Source: Erinaceus europaeus (taxonomy: Eukaryota; Chordata; Mammalia; Eulipotyphla; Erinaceidae). From it: DNA of 64,000 nt. The stretch is taken from positions 91,559,516-91,623,515 of the forward strand of contig NC_080171.1 of assembly GCF_950295315.1 (NCBI RefSeq). Direction: 5' to 3'. Position numbers and translations under genes: made by a program. Under the pieces are notes generated by a model. It did not search any database. It saw only the letters and a list, made by a program, of their open reading frames with translations, and was not told the DNA's origin. Shown piece after piece: positions 1 to 13,959 of the stretch (position 1 is the first letter of the stretch; every line of letters starts with the position of its first letter).

Positions 1-439
1 GCCCAACTCCCCAAACAGAGGATTTTTAAGACTCTGCAGGAAGTTAGAGACAATGGAGAATGAGAGAAAACAAGGGTAGAAAGGTAACTCTGGAACATAT
101 CAGGAAGGGATTGCCATGCCAGTTCTTATATGCACTTGAACGAGATCTTTTTTCACACTTGAAATTACATGGTTCTAGAGAGGTAAACAAACCCTGGAAG
201 ACAAATATGAGGTCTGTCTTTAATGAGCTGTGATTTCTGTTTCCTGTGTGGTGGAAAAACCAATGCTCAGCTGAAGGATATTAATCTGTAAGGTTAAGAA
301 CTCCTCCTCCTCCTACCTGTTGTGAGCTCAATTATCAGCAAGAAGACATTTGAGGATCTCTACATCAAAGGACTTATCAAATATGTGTCAGGAAAGAATA
401 TGAATTCACATGAGAACGTCCAATTTCAGTCGAGCTTAC
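1..439 (-). other. CDK5RAP2: CDK5RAP2 intron, partial
   Basis: This is the beginning of the intron after the 440-583 exon; it continues past the left edge. I see no recognisable repeat or gene in it. Confidence 0.85.
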
Positions 440-583
440 CTCAGAAAAGATGATTTTGCTGCCTGGTGACTGTTGAGAAGAGCACTTTTCTGTTATTAAG
501 TCTTCACTCCTGAACCCAAGATCCTCTGCAGTCATTAAATAATGGTGCTGCTGTACTGCTTCCAAATCTTGTTCATTGAATTT
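440..583 (-). CDS. CDK5RAP2: CDK5RAP2 exon ([12 protein letters not shown]...KIIFSE)
   Basis: This 144-nt exon (48 codons, phase 0 at both ends) is the most 3' exon in the window. It contains [10 protein letters not shown] and PGSK, matching human [15 protein letters not shown]. The methionine inside it is not a start codon. The acceptor is TTTCTTAG and the donor GTAAGC. Confidence 0.95.
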
Positions 584-1635
584 CTAAGAAAACACAACAA
601 AACAAATCGTAGGGGAGTTTTCATCAAGAAAAAATATGTATTAAAAGATTGTCCCAAACTCTTATTCTTTCATCATGGTAATCTGTAAGTCTTCAAAATA
701 ATTTCCATCGTTGCAAAATGCTACAGAATGGTAATGCAACCCCATTTGTGTGTTTGTACACCTTGGAGAAGGGCAGCACGTTGGCATAGCCATGGATGGG
801 AGCAGTGCTGACATATCCTCCTTGTCACCATTACTGTAACTGAGTCCCTGTGGGTATGGAGCATAAAGCCCAGGCTCCAGCTTCATGGGACTGAGCCCCA
901 ATCGTGGGCCCTCCGTGGCCAAGGTGGAATACTGGGTCTCTCTCCTATTTTATGGGGTCTCTGCTGTGACTAGATGGGTTGTCCATATTGCAGCCAAGCA
1001 AGGTTTAGTCACTTGTGAAAGATTAAACATTTGACAGAACTTGAACTGTCTACATTTATTGAGCTCTAACTTTCTAAAAGCTAACACTGCAAATATAACT
1101 GAGGGGTCTGGTTAAGTTCCAAGAACTTAAGTAAACACAAATAAACAAAACAAAACAAAAATCAGAGGCAATTCTTTGTAAAAAATCCAATGAGGTGTAA
1201 CAGGAAGAACTAGAAATCAAATAACCAAAATGAGATTTCTAGAGTTGTCACAATACAGCTGTGCTTATGTTACACTGTTAATTTTCATTTTTTAAAAGTC
1301 CAAGTATAACACTGGAACACTGCTCAGCTATTAAAAATGAAATCATCCCCTTTGCTTAATCTTGACTAGAATGTGAAGGAATCACATTAAGTAAAATCAG
1401 TCAGAAGAATACATACCAGATGATCTTACTTGTAGTAGAACTTAAGAAACAAGGAAGAAAAAGCAAAACACAGGGTGAAACCTAGACTAGATGTGGTCTG
1501 TTGCAGCAACGTCAAAGATATGGGGGAAAGCGAGGGTTGAGAGGATATTGGAGAACAGTGATGGAGTAGGACCTTAGCTGGTGGTTGAATGAGAAATTGT
1601 ACCCATGTGGGAACAACTGTAAACCATTGTTTTCC

Positions 1636-1699
<64 letters not shown>

Positions 1700-4600
1700 A
1701 AGCATATCTTAGTAATGATTAATAATCAAATACTACTGTAAAACTTAAGTCAAAAACAGCTGTCCCTGACCCACCTACTTTTTACCTGAGGCCCATTCCC
1801 AGAAAAATACAATCTTAAACTCGCTTCTTTTTTTTTTTTTTAATGTTTTTTTTTCCCCTTTCTCCTCTAGGGTTATTGCTGAGGCTCGGTGCCTACACTA
1901 TGAATCCACTGCTCCTGCAGGCAGTTTTCCCCATTTTGTTGCCCTTGTTGTAGTCGTTATTGTTATTATAGCTATTGTTGTTGGATAGGACAGAGAGAAA
2001 TCGAGAGAAGAGGAGAAGACAGAGAGGGGGAGAGAAAGATAAATACCTTCAGACCTGCTTCGCCTCTTGCGAAGCGACCCCCCTGCAGGCAGGGAGCCGG
2101 GGTCTCAAACAGGGATCCTTGCCCTGGTCCTTGTGCTTCGCACCATGTGCGCTTAACCCTGTGTGCTTAACCCTCTGCGCTTCCGCCCAGCCCCCTTTTT
2201 TAATGGTTTCTTCCGCTACTTACTTCCATGTTTGTATAATGCATTCCTATTCTCCAATTTGAAGAAGTTTATCTACTGGCTCTTATCATAATTTAAGGAT
2301 TTGGTTTTTATGTCATCAGCCACCAACACTTTTCCTAGCAGTTGTGTCACAATTTTAGTGAAGTCAGTATTCTGCATTCACATTATTGTGCCCACACACA
2401 TACTGTTCACACCTCATTCTGTTCCATCATTACATTTCTTTCCATGTTCAATTCTTTGCTTTTCTTGAAATCAATAACAACCACTTGGTTCTATGTATTT
2501 ACTAGTTCACAAAACTAAATTCTGTACTTAATGTAGATCTACCTGCAAACTCTTTCAAAAGAATTTTAAATCCCTTCTCAGACAGAGTCAGTAATATCAG
2601 GTAAATGATGGGTTAGTCCCATTTCAGTTTCTTAGAGAAAAGCTTCAACTGAAGCTTTCCCTTCACAGATGGATGTTTTCCTAGGACAGCCCTTCATATC
2701 CTGGGTGAATTCCCTATTTTCTGGATCCCATGTCTCTTGTCTTTTTTTAGTTACGTATGCAGGGACTCATCGTCCAAGAATTTCTTCCAAAGAGTACATG
2801 GGAGGCAAGTGATTTTCGGCATTGACTGTCTGCAAATGTCTTTTTCCTGCTCACACTCTTGCTAGCAGCTTGGCTGAGGAACACAATGTTGGATTGGAAA
2901 TCACAATTCCCCCTGTCTTCTGGATTCCAGTGTTGCTGTTGAGAATTCTAGTGTCATTTTGAGTCAAACTACTTTATATAGAATCTACATTTTTCTCTCT
3001 GCAAGTCTTTCAGATTCTCTCTTTACCCCTGTGTTCTGAACTCCCACAATGACAAAGCTTGAGGAATAGCTATTTTTTCCATTTATAGTGCTTTCAAAAA
3101 GCACAAAAGGTCCTTTTAATGTGCCTATCTTTCCATTCTGGACATTTTCCTCCTATTACTTTGAAGTCTTTCTTCCCTCTGCTTTGTATGTTCTATCTTT
3201 CTGGAACCCTTGTTTATCATATTGCAGAACTCTTGAATCAAGCCTCCTATTTTCTTATCTCTCTCACCTTTTTGTTTGTCTGACAGGTTCTGATTTTATT
3301 TCTCCGCCCCTCCTATTCTCCCCTCCTCCTTCTCCTCCTCCTCTTCCTCATTCTTTTTCCCAGTTTTCTTCTTTCCACTGTTTCTATTTCCTTTATGTCC
3401 TGTCTGTTTTGGCAATGTCTTTCTCCATATAAACTTTGATGAGTTTACACCATCCATCTACAATTGAGAGTGATGTTCTCCAAAGCTCTGTGTGGAAATG
3501 GAATAGCAATGTGACCTCACTGTGAGATGATTAGGTGGGAAGCTTAGCTGTTTCACTATAAGGCATGAACTGTCAGCATATTTCAGTATTTCTTCCCTCA
3601 GAGGGATCTCAGTGCTAGTTGTACACACTTTGATTCCCTCCTCACTTCACTTAAGAGATACATTTCTGCTTTCAGTTGCAGTTCAAGGGTGAATTCCCAG
3701 ATCAGAACATCTCTGGTTTAAGATCATCCTCCTGTTTTATGTCTATAAAGAAAATAAGGTCACTTAACTGTCCAGCACTCCAGTCAAATCTACTGTTTAC
3801 AAAGACACAGGCACCTCAATATCTGCTGACTATTCTGAGACCTGAAGGACAGATAGATCAGCTTGCTTCTTTGTTGTCTTTTCACCCCAGTGGATGTAGG
3901 AGAATGGGGAAAGCTAAATCTATGTTGTTACCACTTACTCATCTGTTTATCATCAAAACAGTAGCCTGCTGCTAACTACCCCCATTTTCCCAGTCCTGTG
4001 GATTTTTCTTTTTACCCCTTTACTGTCATCTTAATGAAGTTTCACCAGGAAATACCCATGTTCAGCTCTTCTTAGAGTTTAGTCTTATCTTTAAGTCTAA
4101 AATGAATTTAAAACTCCCTGCATGATCAAAATAGAAAGAGATTCCAAGTAGAAAAGAAGTAGAGCACAAGTTTGGAAAAGTGAAGTCATGGTATGAATAA
4201 GGGGCAGGAGGTGCTTTCGACAGAAATAGCTCCATGCAGTGGGCTGGGTGTTATAGCAAAACAAGTCAATACCTAACCAGGTAGGTTCTGCCATTTACTT
4301 GCATAACCCAAGTAACTCCCTAGTGGCTGAGGCCCAAATGATATGTTCAAATGGAGAACAATGTAGGCCATAATCATCGTTTCATTATAATCAGTTTGAT
4401 TTTTATATATGCTCTTACAGAAGACTTCCAAAAAAAAAACCATGTTAAGTCAAAACATAGGGAAAAGGTTTTGGTACCTGAAGCAACGCGTCCTTTTGAC
4501 CGGCACTTTCTGTTAGACGTCTGATGATTTGCTCTTGGCTGTGCAATTTTTTATTACTTTCACTCAAAAGATTCTTGTAACGATTCTCCACTACTTTCTC

Positions 4601-7593
4601 TCTTTCATTCACTTCGTTGCGTAATTTCTCAACTTCAATTCTAAGGTCCTATCAGAAGAAACAGGGGGAAAAAAAATTCACTTGACAAAAAAAAAAAAAA
4701 AAAATCAAGGCAATAATTTCTCACATGTTTATCTTACTATAGAGAGCAAGTTAATAGATGAAGTTTAACAAATGTACTTTTTTTTTTTTTTGCCTCCAGG
4801 GTTATTGCTGGGGCTTGGAGCCTGCACTATAAATCCACTGTTCCTGGCGGCCATTTTCTTGATAGGGCAGAGAGAACTTGAGAGATGGGGAGATAGAGAG
4901 GGAAAGAGAAAAAGAGATACTTACAAACCTGCTTCACCGCTTGTGAAGCCACACACCCCCCTTTGCAGGTGGGAAGCTGGAGACTCAACCCGTGATCCTT
5001 TTGTGGGTTCTGTGCCTCATACCATGTGCGCTTAACTCAGTGCACCACTGCCTGGCCCCCCAAATATGTACTTTCTTCTAGTTTAAAATCTAATGAAAAC
5101 CAAGAAGAATCTGAAATTTGGTAAAAGCTTTATGCGTAGGTATTTATCACAACCTAATTTGCTATGCTGAAGAATCAGACAGAAATTAAATACCTAACAA
5201 TAGATAATTATAAAAAGAATATGGCATGGAGGGGGAAGTCACATAATTATGAGTAAATATGATGCTGTTTTCTGTATGTTTACACAAAATATTGCTAATA
5301 CTGTGAGGGAACACATCCAAATAATAGCAGCATACCTAAGTAAAAGAATCTGATGATTTAAGTTTCTAAGATCTCTAAATAATCTTTTATTGTTTTTCAT
5401 AACCAGGAAAAAAATACCACTGTCTTAATAACATTTATAATAGGGGAAAAAAACAGAAAACAGTTCACAGTATGATTACAGTTACCTCAAAACATGCACT
5501 ATAAAAAAACAACCATGGACTCTATGTACTATCGAGGAGCTATTCATAACGGCAAAATGCTACAAACAACTCAAATGTCCACCAGCAGAGGAATAAACTG
5601 TGGTATATACTCACAATGGAGCACTCTGAAACTATAAAATAAAGGAATGAGGGCTCTTTCTGTAAATATGGTGCCCTAAAGTGATCTTCATAAAGCATTG
5701 CTCTGATTGGGAAAGAAAGAGGGATTAGCAGGCCTGAAGAAGTTTTAAAAAGGCTTGTATGGAATAATATCATTTATTAAGCCATACAATTACTTAAATA
5801 GCTATCTATAAAGAAAACAAGAGAGTAAGGCAGAAGAGATAAGGCAGAAGTCATTTCTTAGGTGTGATGCTAAATCCAAATAAATTTTTTTACAAATAAA
5901 ATAAAGATCCCCTAAAACAGTGGGACTATGGAGATAGCACCAGTAGTAGAACTCCAGACTTTCATGCCTGAAAGCATCAGATGAGTCCCCAGTTCAGTCT
6001 CCAGCACCACCATAAGCCAGAGCTGAGCAGTGTGCTTTGGAAGAAGAAAAAGAACAAGAAAAAGGAGAAGGAGGAGGAGAGAGGGAGGGAGAGGGAGAGG
6101 GAGAAGAAGAGGAGAAGTGGAGGAGAGGGGAAGAGAAGGAGAGTAAAGGGGGAGGAGAGGGGGAAGATGAATAAGGTTACTAAACAGACAGCCTTAAAAT
6201 ACCTCACCAATGTGTCATGGAACCCCACCTCCCCAGAGCCCTGACCAACTAGGGAAAGGTAGGAAGAGGCTGGGAGTATGGATTGACCTGTCAATACCCA
6301 TGTTCAGCAGAAGCAGTTACAGAAGCCAGACCTTCCCTCTTCTGCACCCCATAATGATCCTGGGTCCATATTCCCAGAGGGATAAAGAATAGGAAAGCTT
6401 TCAAGAGAGGGGATAGGATAAGGAGCTCTGGTGGTGGGAATATGGTCTTGTCAATATTTTTATTTTATATAAAAAAAAATACAAATTACCAAGTGGATCC
6501 AAAATAATCACAAAGTACTTTTAAAACAGAAGAGGAAAGCATGAACAAGACTCCACCAGCAATGTTGGCAGCCTCTAGAAACTAGAGGAAAGTGGAGAGA
6601 TTTTTCCTGAGAACCATCTTAAGAAATACAGTCCAACTAACACTCTGATTTTAACCCAGTAAGACCTCTTTCAGACTCCTGAGATCCAGTACTAAGAGAT
6701 AAATTTATGTTGTTAAGTCACCAAGTTCACCAAGTAATGTGTTATAGTAGCAACAGGAAATTAGCACATTCTAGGAGATTCTCCTTTCATCTATCTATGA
6801 CTGTGCCTCCAGGTAAAAAGATAATGAAAGACAAGTTTTTCTTTATAACAGTATTCAATTATAAATGAAGAACTAATGAGATTAAGCTAGCAACCATTTT
6901 GCAAACAATTATCAATGGCTAATCATAAAAATGAAGACTACTAAATAGTATGTCCCCTTTGTTGAAAGTATCTATGATGTTATCTTGCCCCCAAAAAATC
7001 TTGCTCCCAAAACTTGATCAATCTTATCTAAATACCATGTTATTAGAAATGATCAGCAGAGAAATCAGGGAAATGACATTATGGAAATGCAGCCAGCAAA
7101 ATCTATAATGTAGAAACAATAAAGGACATCTGACCCAATTTATTCAGCATATCAAATACAAGTAAAAATGGAGAACTTCTAGAGTCAGTAAGAAATGCAA
7201 AAGTGAAGGAAGACTAGTATGAGCACATAAATTCACAACAATTCCACAGAATTTATTCTAGCCTTCCTTTTTTTTTTTTGCCTCCAGGATTATTGCTGGG
7301 GCGTGGTGCCTACACTACGTATCCACTGCTCCTGGAGGGCATTTTTCCCTTTTGTTGCCCTTGTTGTTTATCATTGTTGTTCTTATTGTTGTTTTGCTGT
7401 TGTTGTTCTTGGATAGGACAAAAAGAAATGGAGAGAGGAGGTGGTCCGGGAGGTGGATGACTCTCAAGCATGAGGTCCTGAGTTCAATCCCTGGCAGCAC
7501 ATGTACCAGAGTGATGTCTGGTTCTCTCTCTTTCCTATCATTTCTCATGAATAAATAAATAAAATCTTTGAAAGAAAGAATGAAAGAAAGAAG

Positions 7594-7644
<51 letters not shown>

Positions 7645-10600
7645 AAAAGAAAGAGCAGAAGGGAAGACAGAGAGGGGGAGAGATAGACCCGCTTCACCGC
7701 TTGTGAAGGGACCTCCCTGCATGTGGGGAGCCAGGGGCTCAAACCAGGAGTCTTACGCCGGTCCTTGATCTTTGCAGCATGTGTGCTTAACCCACTGCAT
7801 TACCGCCCCCCTCCATTTCTTTTTTTTTTTTAAGATGTATTTTTTGATTGATAAGAGGGAGAACAAAAAAAAAAAACAACAACAAAAAACCGGATCATCA
7901 CTCTGGCTTATGTGATACAGGGGACTGAACTATGTTCAGTGTTCTACTCACAATGCCACTTCCCAGTTCATCTGTGACTTACTTAATAGGCACACAGAGT
8001 TGGACATAGTTATTTGTATAGGCACTTTAGTATTCATACATATATGTCCAAGCTCTGACTACTGATAAGGCAAAAAAAAGTAATGAGACCCCCCCCCCAA
8101 TAACAATGAGAACACCTGTTATTTGGATCTTGCTTTCTGAATATCATTCTTCAGTAAAAGAGAACAGAGGTTGTTGGGGAAATGGCTGATTCCAGACTGG
8201 GATAGGAAAAACACATGTTGAATCAAGGTCACATTATGATCCCAGAAAGTAAGGAAGCAGGCCAGGCAGGCAGTGGTACCCCCAAGAGTGCACCTGGTAC
8301 CGAGTGGGTTCACCTGAGGGGTGAAACTTCGTTAAGTGAAGCACTGTTACAGTTGTCTCTCTTTCCTCCTTCTACCCTTCTCCCAATTTCTCTATAAAAA
8401 AAATAATTAACTTTCTAAGTAAGCTTAAAAGAAAAAGAGAAAAAGAAAAAAAAATAGAACATCTTGAAAAGACACAGAAAACAACTGAAAGGTGCCCCCC
8501 ACTTCAAATTGGGTACTGCCTGAGCAACAAAATAAATCATGAGGGGCCAGTGGTGGTGCACCTAGTTCAATGCACCTATCACCATTTGCAAGGATCCAAG
8601 TTCAAGCACCCACTCCCTAGGTTCAAGCACCAGCTCCCCACCTGCAGGAAGGATGCTTCACGAACGGTGAAGCAGGTCTTCAGGTGTCTTTCTCACACCC
8701 TCTCTATCTCTCCTCCCCTCTTAATTTTTCTCTGTCCTGTCAAGTAAAAATAAAATAGAAAGGGAGAAAAAAAAAAAAGGGCAACCAGGAGCCATGGATT
8801 CATAGTGCTGGCACCGTGCCCCAGCAATAACCCTGGTGACAATAAAAATAAATGAATAAAGTAATTCTGAATAAAAGAATAAAACAAATATCATTGTATT
8901 TATCATTTTATTTATACTGACATAAATGATAACTAAATAACAAATGCAGAAGGGACAGCTCTTCCTTACAACAAAATTACAACTAATAAGTATAGAAGGA
9001 ATCATGAAAATAGATAATCACCATTAGGCAAATACTGTTATAGTAAGAACTGTCTGTGAATGCTAAGCAATGCCGGCATCTCTGTCTCTCATTAAAATAA
9101 ATAAATCTTTTTAAAAATAAAATGAAGATTGTCTTCCTTAAAACACATTGAAAACACTGTCTTAAAATTTCTTGATAACAGCAGCAAATGCTGGAGGGGG
9201 TGTGGGGTCAAAGGAACCCTCCTACACTGCTGGTGGGAATGTCAATTGGTCCAACCTCTGTGGAGAACAGTCTGGAGAACTCTCAGAAGGCTAGAAATAG
9301 ACCTACCCTATGATCCTGCAATTCCTCTCCTGGGGATAGATCCTAAGGAACCCAACACATCCATCCAAAAAGATCTGTGTACACATATGTTCTTGGCAGC
9401 ACAATTTGTAATAGCCAAAACCTGGAAGCAACCCAGGTGTCCAACAACAGATGAGCGGCTGAGCAAGTTGTGGTATATATACACAGTGGAATACTACTCA
9501 GCTGTTAAAAATGGTGACTTCATTTTCAGCCGATCTTGGTTGGACCTTGAAAAAATCATGTTGAGTGAAATAAGTCAGAAACAGAAGGATGAATATGGGA
9601 TGATCTCACTCTCAGGCAGAAGTTGAAAAACAAGATCAGAAAAGAAAACAGAAGTAGAACCTGAAATGGAACTGGCATATTGCACCAAAGTAAAAGACTC
9701 TGGGGTGGGTGGGTGGGGAGAATACAGGTCCAAGAAGGATTCAGAGGACCTAGTGGGGGTTGTATTATTATATGGGAATCTGGGGAATGTCATGCATGTG
9801 CAAACTATTGTACTTACTGTTGAATGTAAAACATTAATTCCCCAATTTAAAAAAATAGTAAAAAATAAATAAAAATTAAAAAATTTTTAAATTTTTCTTG
9901 AAATAATCTGTGTTGAAAGGGGAAATTAGGGAGCAGGTATAGATGCAACAGATTTGGCTCTGAGTTCATGATTGCTAAGTCATGGTGACAAGAACAAGGC
10001 TCAGCACACTCAAGTCTCTCTTTTGTGTATTTGAAACTTTCTATAATAAGCAGTTTTATTTTTTTAATACTGGTTAAAAATATGGAAGAAATATCAAAAT
10101 GTGACTATAAATGAATCTTCAAAATCATGTTATTTTTCACAATTTTTAAAATATTTGACACAAAGCATAGACTATGCTCATAATTTTTTTAAAGGAACAA
10201 AAAAAAATCTTTAAAAATTAAATGTTAATTTTTTTTCTTGACCAAACATCTGATGATAGGATTTCCCTAAACATTTAATCCAAAACAACTGAACCAAGAA
10301 CCTATCATAAATTGCAAATGTCAGTAAATAGAAATTCAATTCTAGTTCAAGCCCCTGGTCCCTCCACCTGCAGGAGGAAAACTCCAAAGTGGTGGATTAG
10401 GGCTGCAGATATCTCTCCGTCTCTCTCACTTTCTATTTCTATTTCTCTCCCCTCTCAATTTTTCTGTCTCTGTTCAATATTAAATAAGTAAATAAAAGTA
10501 AAAAAAGAAAATTCAATTTTATAGGGAAGAAGATACAAACAATACTAATGCAAGATTAATAGAATCCTTTAGTTAATAGGAAAAAAACTCTCCCACAAAA

Positions 10601-13600
10601 TAGTCAACAAACTAAACCATTTTCCTAACGTAGATATTACTTTCAGTCTTTTCCCATATGCAACCACAGCTGTTTTTTTAAAATATTTACTTATTAATGA
10701 GAAAGATAGGAGGAGAGAAAGAACCAGACCATCACTCTGGTACATGTGCTGCCGCGGGGACTGAACTTGGGACCTCATACTTGAGAGTCCGTGCTTTATC
10801 CACTGCACCACTTCCCAGACCACCCACAGCTTTTAGACAGATTCAAAACTAGTTAGGATTTTTCCCATTTTACTTTATACCATGATCTACACCGATTACA
10901 TATCAATTAAATAATATCTCTCTCTCTCTCTCTCAAGCACACCACACACACACACAGAGCAAGTCTAAGAATATAAAGTCAAGAAAATCGACTTTTTTTT
11001 AAAATAGAGATGAGAAAGGTCTAAAGAGCTGTTACACCTGTGCTAACTCGGCTTTCCTCGTAGCCTATCTTGTGAAGAGGCATCCTTAGTCAAAGATACC
11101 ATATCATCTTCAAACTTACTCTTTTTAAGACTATATCAGAATCCACTTAGTGACTATTTCCACACTCTCGCCAACCATCTACTCTTACAAAAAACACAGC
11201 AAAAAATATCTCATGCATGAAATCATTTTTTCTGTCTAACTTTTTACTTTTTTTTTTAAGGCTAAATTCCCAAGACTAGAATTACTAAGTCAAATGGTAA
11301 GAATGGTTTGAGGGTTCTTTCTACCAACGGATAACTTTCTCCCAAAATGATAGTGCCAAAATACCATCAACAAAGTCATTTTTTTTTTTTTTGGTATCAT
11401 TACATCCTTACCAGCATTGGCATTTTCTTAAATGTTAACTTATCTGGAATGAAGTGGTTTTTCACATGAAAGTATGAATTTGCATTTCTTTGACTAGCAT
11501 CCTGTGTCTATATTTCTCAATTAATGTTGTTCAGTAGTAACACTGGTTTATGCCATTACACAGGTTCCAGAAATACAGCTTCACAAGTCAACACCTGTGT
11601 ATATTACATTATCTCATCACCAGAATTCTAGTTTCCTTTCTATATATTTTGACTACTATCTTCATTTCTCCTTGTGCAAATCATCTCTTGGCTGCTAATG
11701 AAAACATTTTAAACAATAGTTCTAGTCGAAATTGACCACAAAATCACCCATGATGTTCAATATCTCTCTCTCTCTCTCTCTCTCTCTCATGGTTCATATA
11801 CATCAGAAGGGCTGTTAGGGCAAAAATCCATCTGTCTATTAATGCTATTATCGAGAAGGTAGATTATGAAGATTGACCCTTTCAGCATCCTTCAGGGAGG
11901 GACCTTCCTGACTGCTCTTTGACGGACTAATCAATAAAAAATGAGTACATGCAGCAGTGCAGAGGAGCAGCTGCGGCTGAGGTACAGGCAGGAGGAGGGC
12001 CCAGAGCTCCCACACCTGGGTTCAGTTAGCAATAAAAGCCACCAAATGTCAAACATGTACTACTGTTCCAATCACCATGCTAGGTACTTCTGTTATTAAT
12101 CTTCACGATCTCCCTGCAAACTCTTACCTCCCCTCCCGAACCCCCCCCCCCTGAGCCCCACGAGAACTCTACAATCTGTTGTTCTCTTAACGTTCTCCCC
12201 CAACTTGATCTGCCCTAAATATCTTGCTATTTCTCTTATCTACCACATCACTCCCAGTTCAAAAACTTTATGATGGTTGCTCTCCCTATCTGGAAAGTTC
12301 CTCAGGTCCGGGTGGTGGCACATCTTGTTGAGTGCATGTTACTATGTGCAAGGACCTGGGTTCAAGCCCCCCAGTTCCCACCTGCAGGAGGGAAGCTTTG
12401 CAAGTGGTGAAGCAGGGCTACAGGTGTCTGCCTCCCTCTCTATCTCCCCCTCCATCTCAATTTGTCTCTATCCAAAAAAATAAACAAAATAAACAATAAT
12501 AAGTTCATCTAGGCTGATTCCTCTCTTCCATTAAGTCTGTGCTCAAATGCACTTTTCAAACCAGTCTTCCCTGGAGAATCCATCTCAAATAATAACAGCC
12601 TCATCACAACCTCTCTCTCTGTGTGTTCTATCCCTTCATTATTCTTCCCACAACATCATAGCATTTAATTTATATGAGGATTGAGGAGGAAAGAGTATTT
12701 GGCTTCATGGATTTTTTTCCCCCTCTACTTGCTTTTTGGCAGGGAAGCCCAAGGAGCTCAAACCCAAGGTCTCATACATATATGGCATGTGTCCTACCAC
12801 ACAGCTATACCCCACGCCCATACGTGGATTTTTTTATTTATTCTCTTTCTCCCACCAGCATGTAAAATCTATAACCACAGGAATTTTTGTGTATTTCATT
12901 TACTGCTGTATCTTCCAACACTTTCTTTGGTGCCTGGCACATAGTTGGCACTTGTGGCAAATCAAAGAAAGATAGCTGTGAATTCACTGATCTTCCTATC
13001 AAAGTGATGAAGTCCGTTTCCCTCTTCCTGAACCTGGGCAATGCAGTGACTACTATGACAAAAAGAATGTGATGAAATAAGATAGTGTGGCAGTTATGGG
13101 CCCAAGTTTTAAGAAACTCGCAACTTCCAACTCAGTTCCTAGAAAACTCTCTCTGGGAGCCCAAGGTTATGCTCCGGAAAGTATGGCACTATAATGCTGC
13201 CATGTTGGACAGGCCATATATAAGAACTCTGGTTGGCAAGTCTAGCTAGCTTTAATTTTCCAGCCACCCCTGAAAAAAAAAACACCAAGCATGTTGAGAG
13301 TCATGGGTCCTCCAGAACATCTCATCCACCAGCTGAGTACCAGGAGAGACCTGGGTCATGTAAAGAAGACAGTCATCCATCTGAGCCCTGCCCAAATCCC
13401 TTACTCACAGAATAATCAGATATAATAAAATAATCATTATCTTAAGACAACAAGTTTTGGAGGGTAATTTATATAGCAACAGGTAACCAAAATAATACTC
13501 AGTAAATATCTGTTGGAAAATTAACTGAATGAATAAGGTAGATGGCGTCCTGTTTGTGGGTGCCATGAGGAATGAGGAAGCAGAATCTGACAAGTAATTT

Positions 13601-13900
13601 ATCTAAGATCACAGTCACTAAGGAAGAGAGCCTGCCTGATCCAAGTCTTTGATTCCAAACCTCTTAGTTCAGCTCCACACTACAAAAAGACTGCAGAATT
13701 TTAGGATGTATTTAATTATTTAACAGGAAACAGAGGGATGGAGGGAGGGGGGAAGGGAGGGAGGTAAGGAGAGATCAATCTCCAGAGAATCACTCCAGCA
13801 TATGCAGAGCCAGAAATCAAACTAGGGACTTCACATCTGCAAATCATTCATTCACTCTATAGATGAGCCACCTTCTCTCCTGCAAGACTCTGAATTAATT

Positions 13901-13959
<59 letters not shown>

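Larger units (their letters stand above)
584..4477 (-). other. CDK5RAP2: CDK5RAP2 intron (3.9 kb)
   Basis: It holds an unidentified coding-like patch (640-935), an L1 3' end (1300-1640) with a CT/CA microsatellite, and a SINE-A (1853-2203). A long old-repeat-like stretch lies at 2280-3440. From 3440 to 4477 I see only unassigned AT-rich sequence. Confidence 0.85.
7266..7815 (-). mobile_element. SINE-A interrupted by a SINE-D
   Basis: The 3' half (7266-7437) and the head half (about 7660-7815) belong to one minus-strand SINE-A. They are separated by the plus-strand SINE-D at 7438-7568 and its expanded GAAA tail. Rejoining the halves is collinear with intact copies such as 13961-14272. Confidence 0.85.

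Noticed and set aside
377..565. A small gene starting at an ATG on the minus strand near 565
   Set aside because: The ATG is inside a CDK5RAP2 exon; the open frame runs past its donor by chance.
1975..2262. Open frames with text such as DRTERN.ERR...LQTCF in many places
   Set aside because: The same text recurs wherever SINE-A lies antisense; it is a SINE shadow, not a protein family.
9129..9626. A separate protein-coding gene on the plus strand
   Set aside because: The protein is the C-terminal tail of L1 ORF2; the rest of the element is missing.
12119..12160. C-rich run at about 12140 as a CpG island or promoter
   Set aside because: It is a short homopolymer without CpG density or other promoter features.
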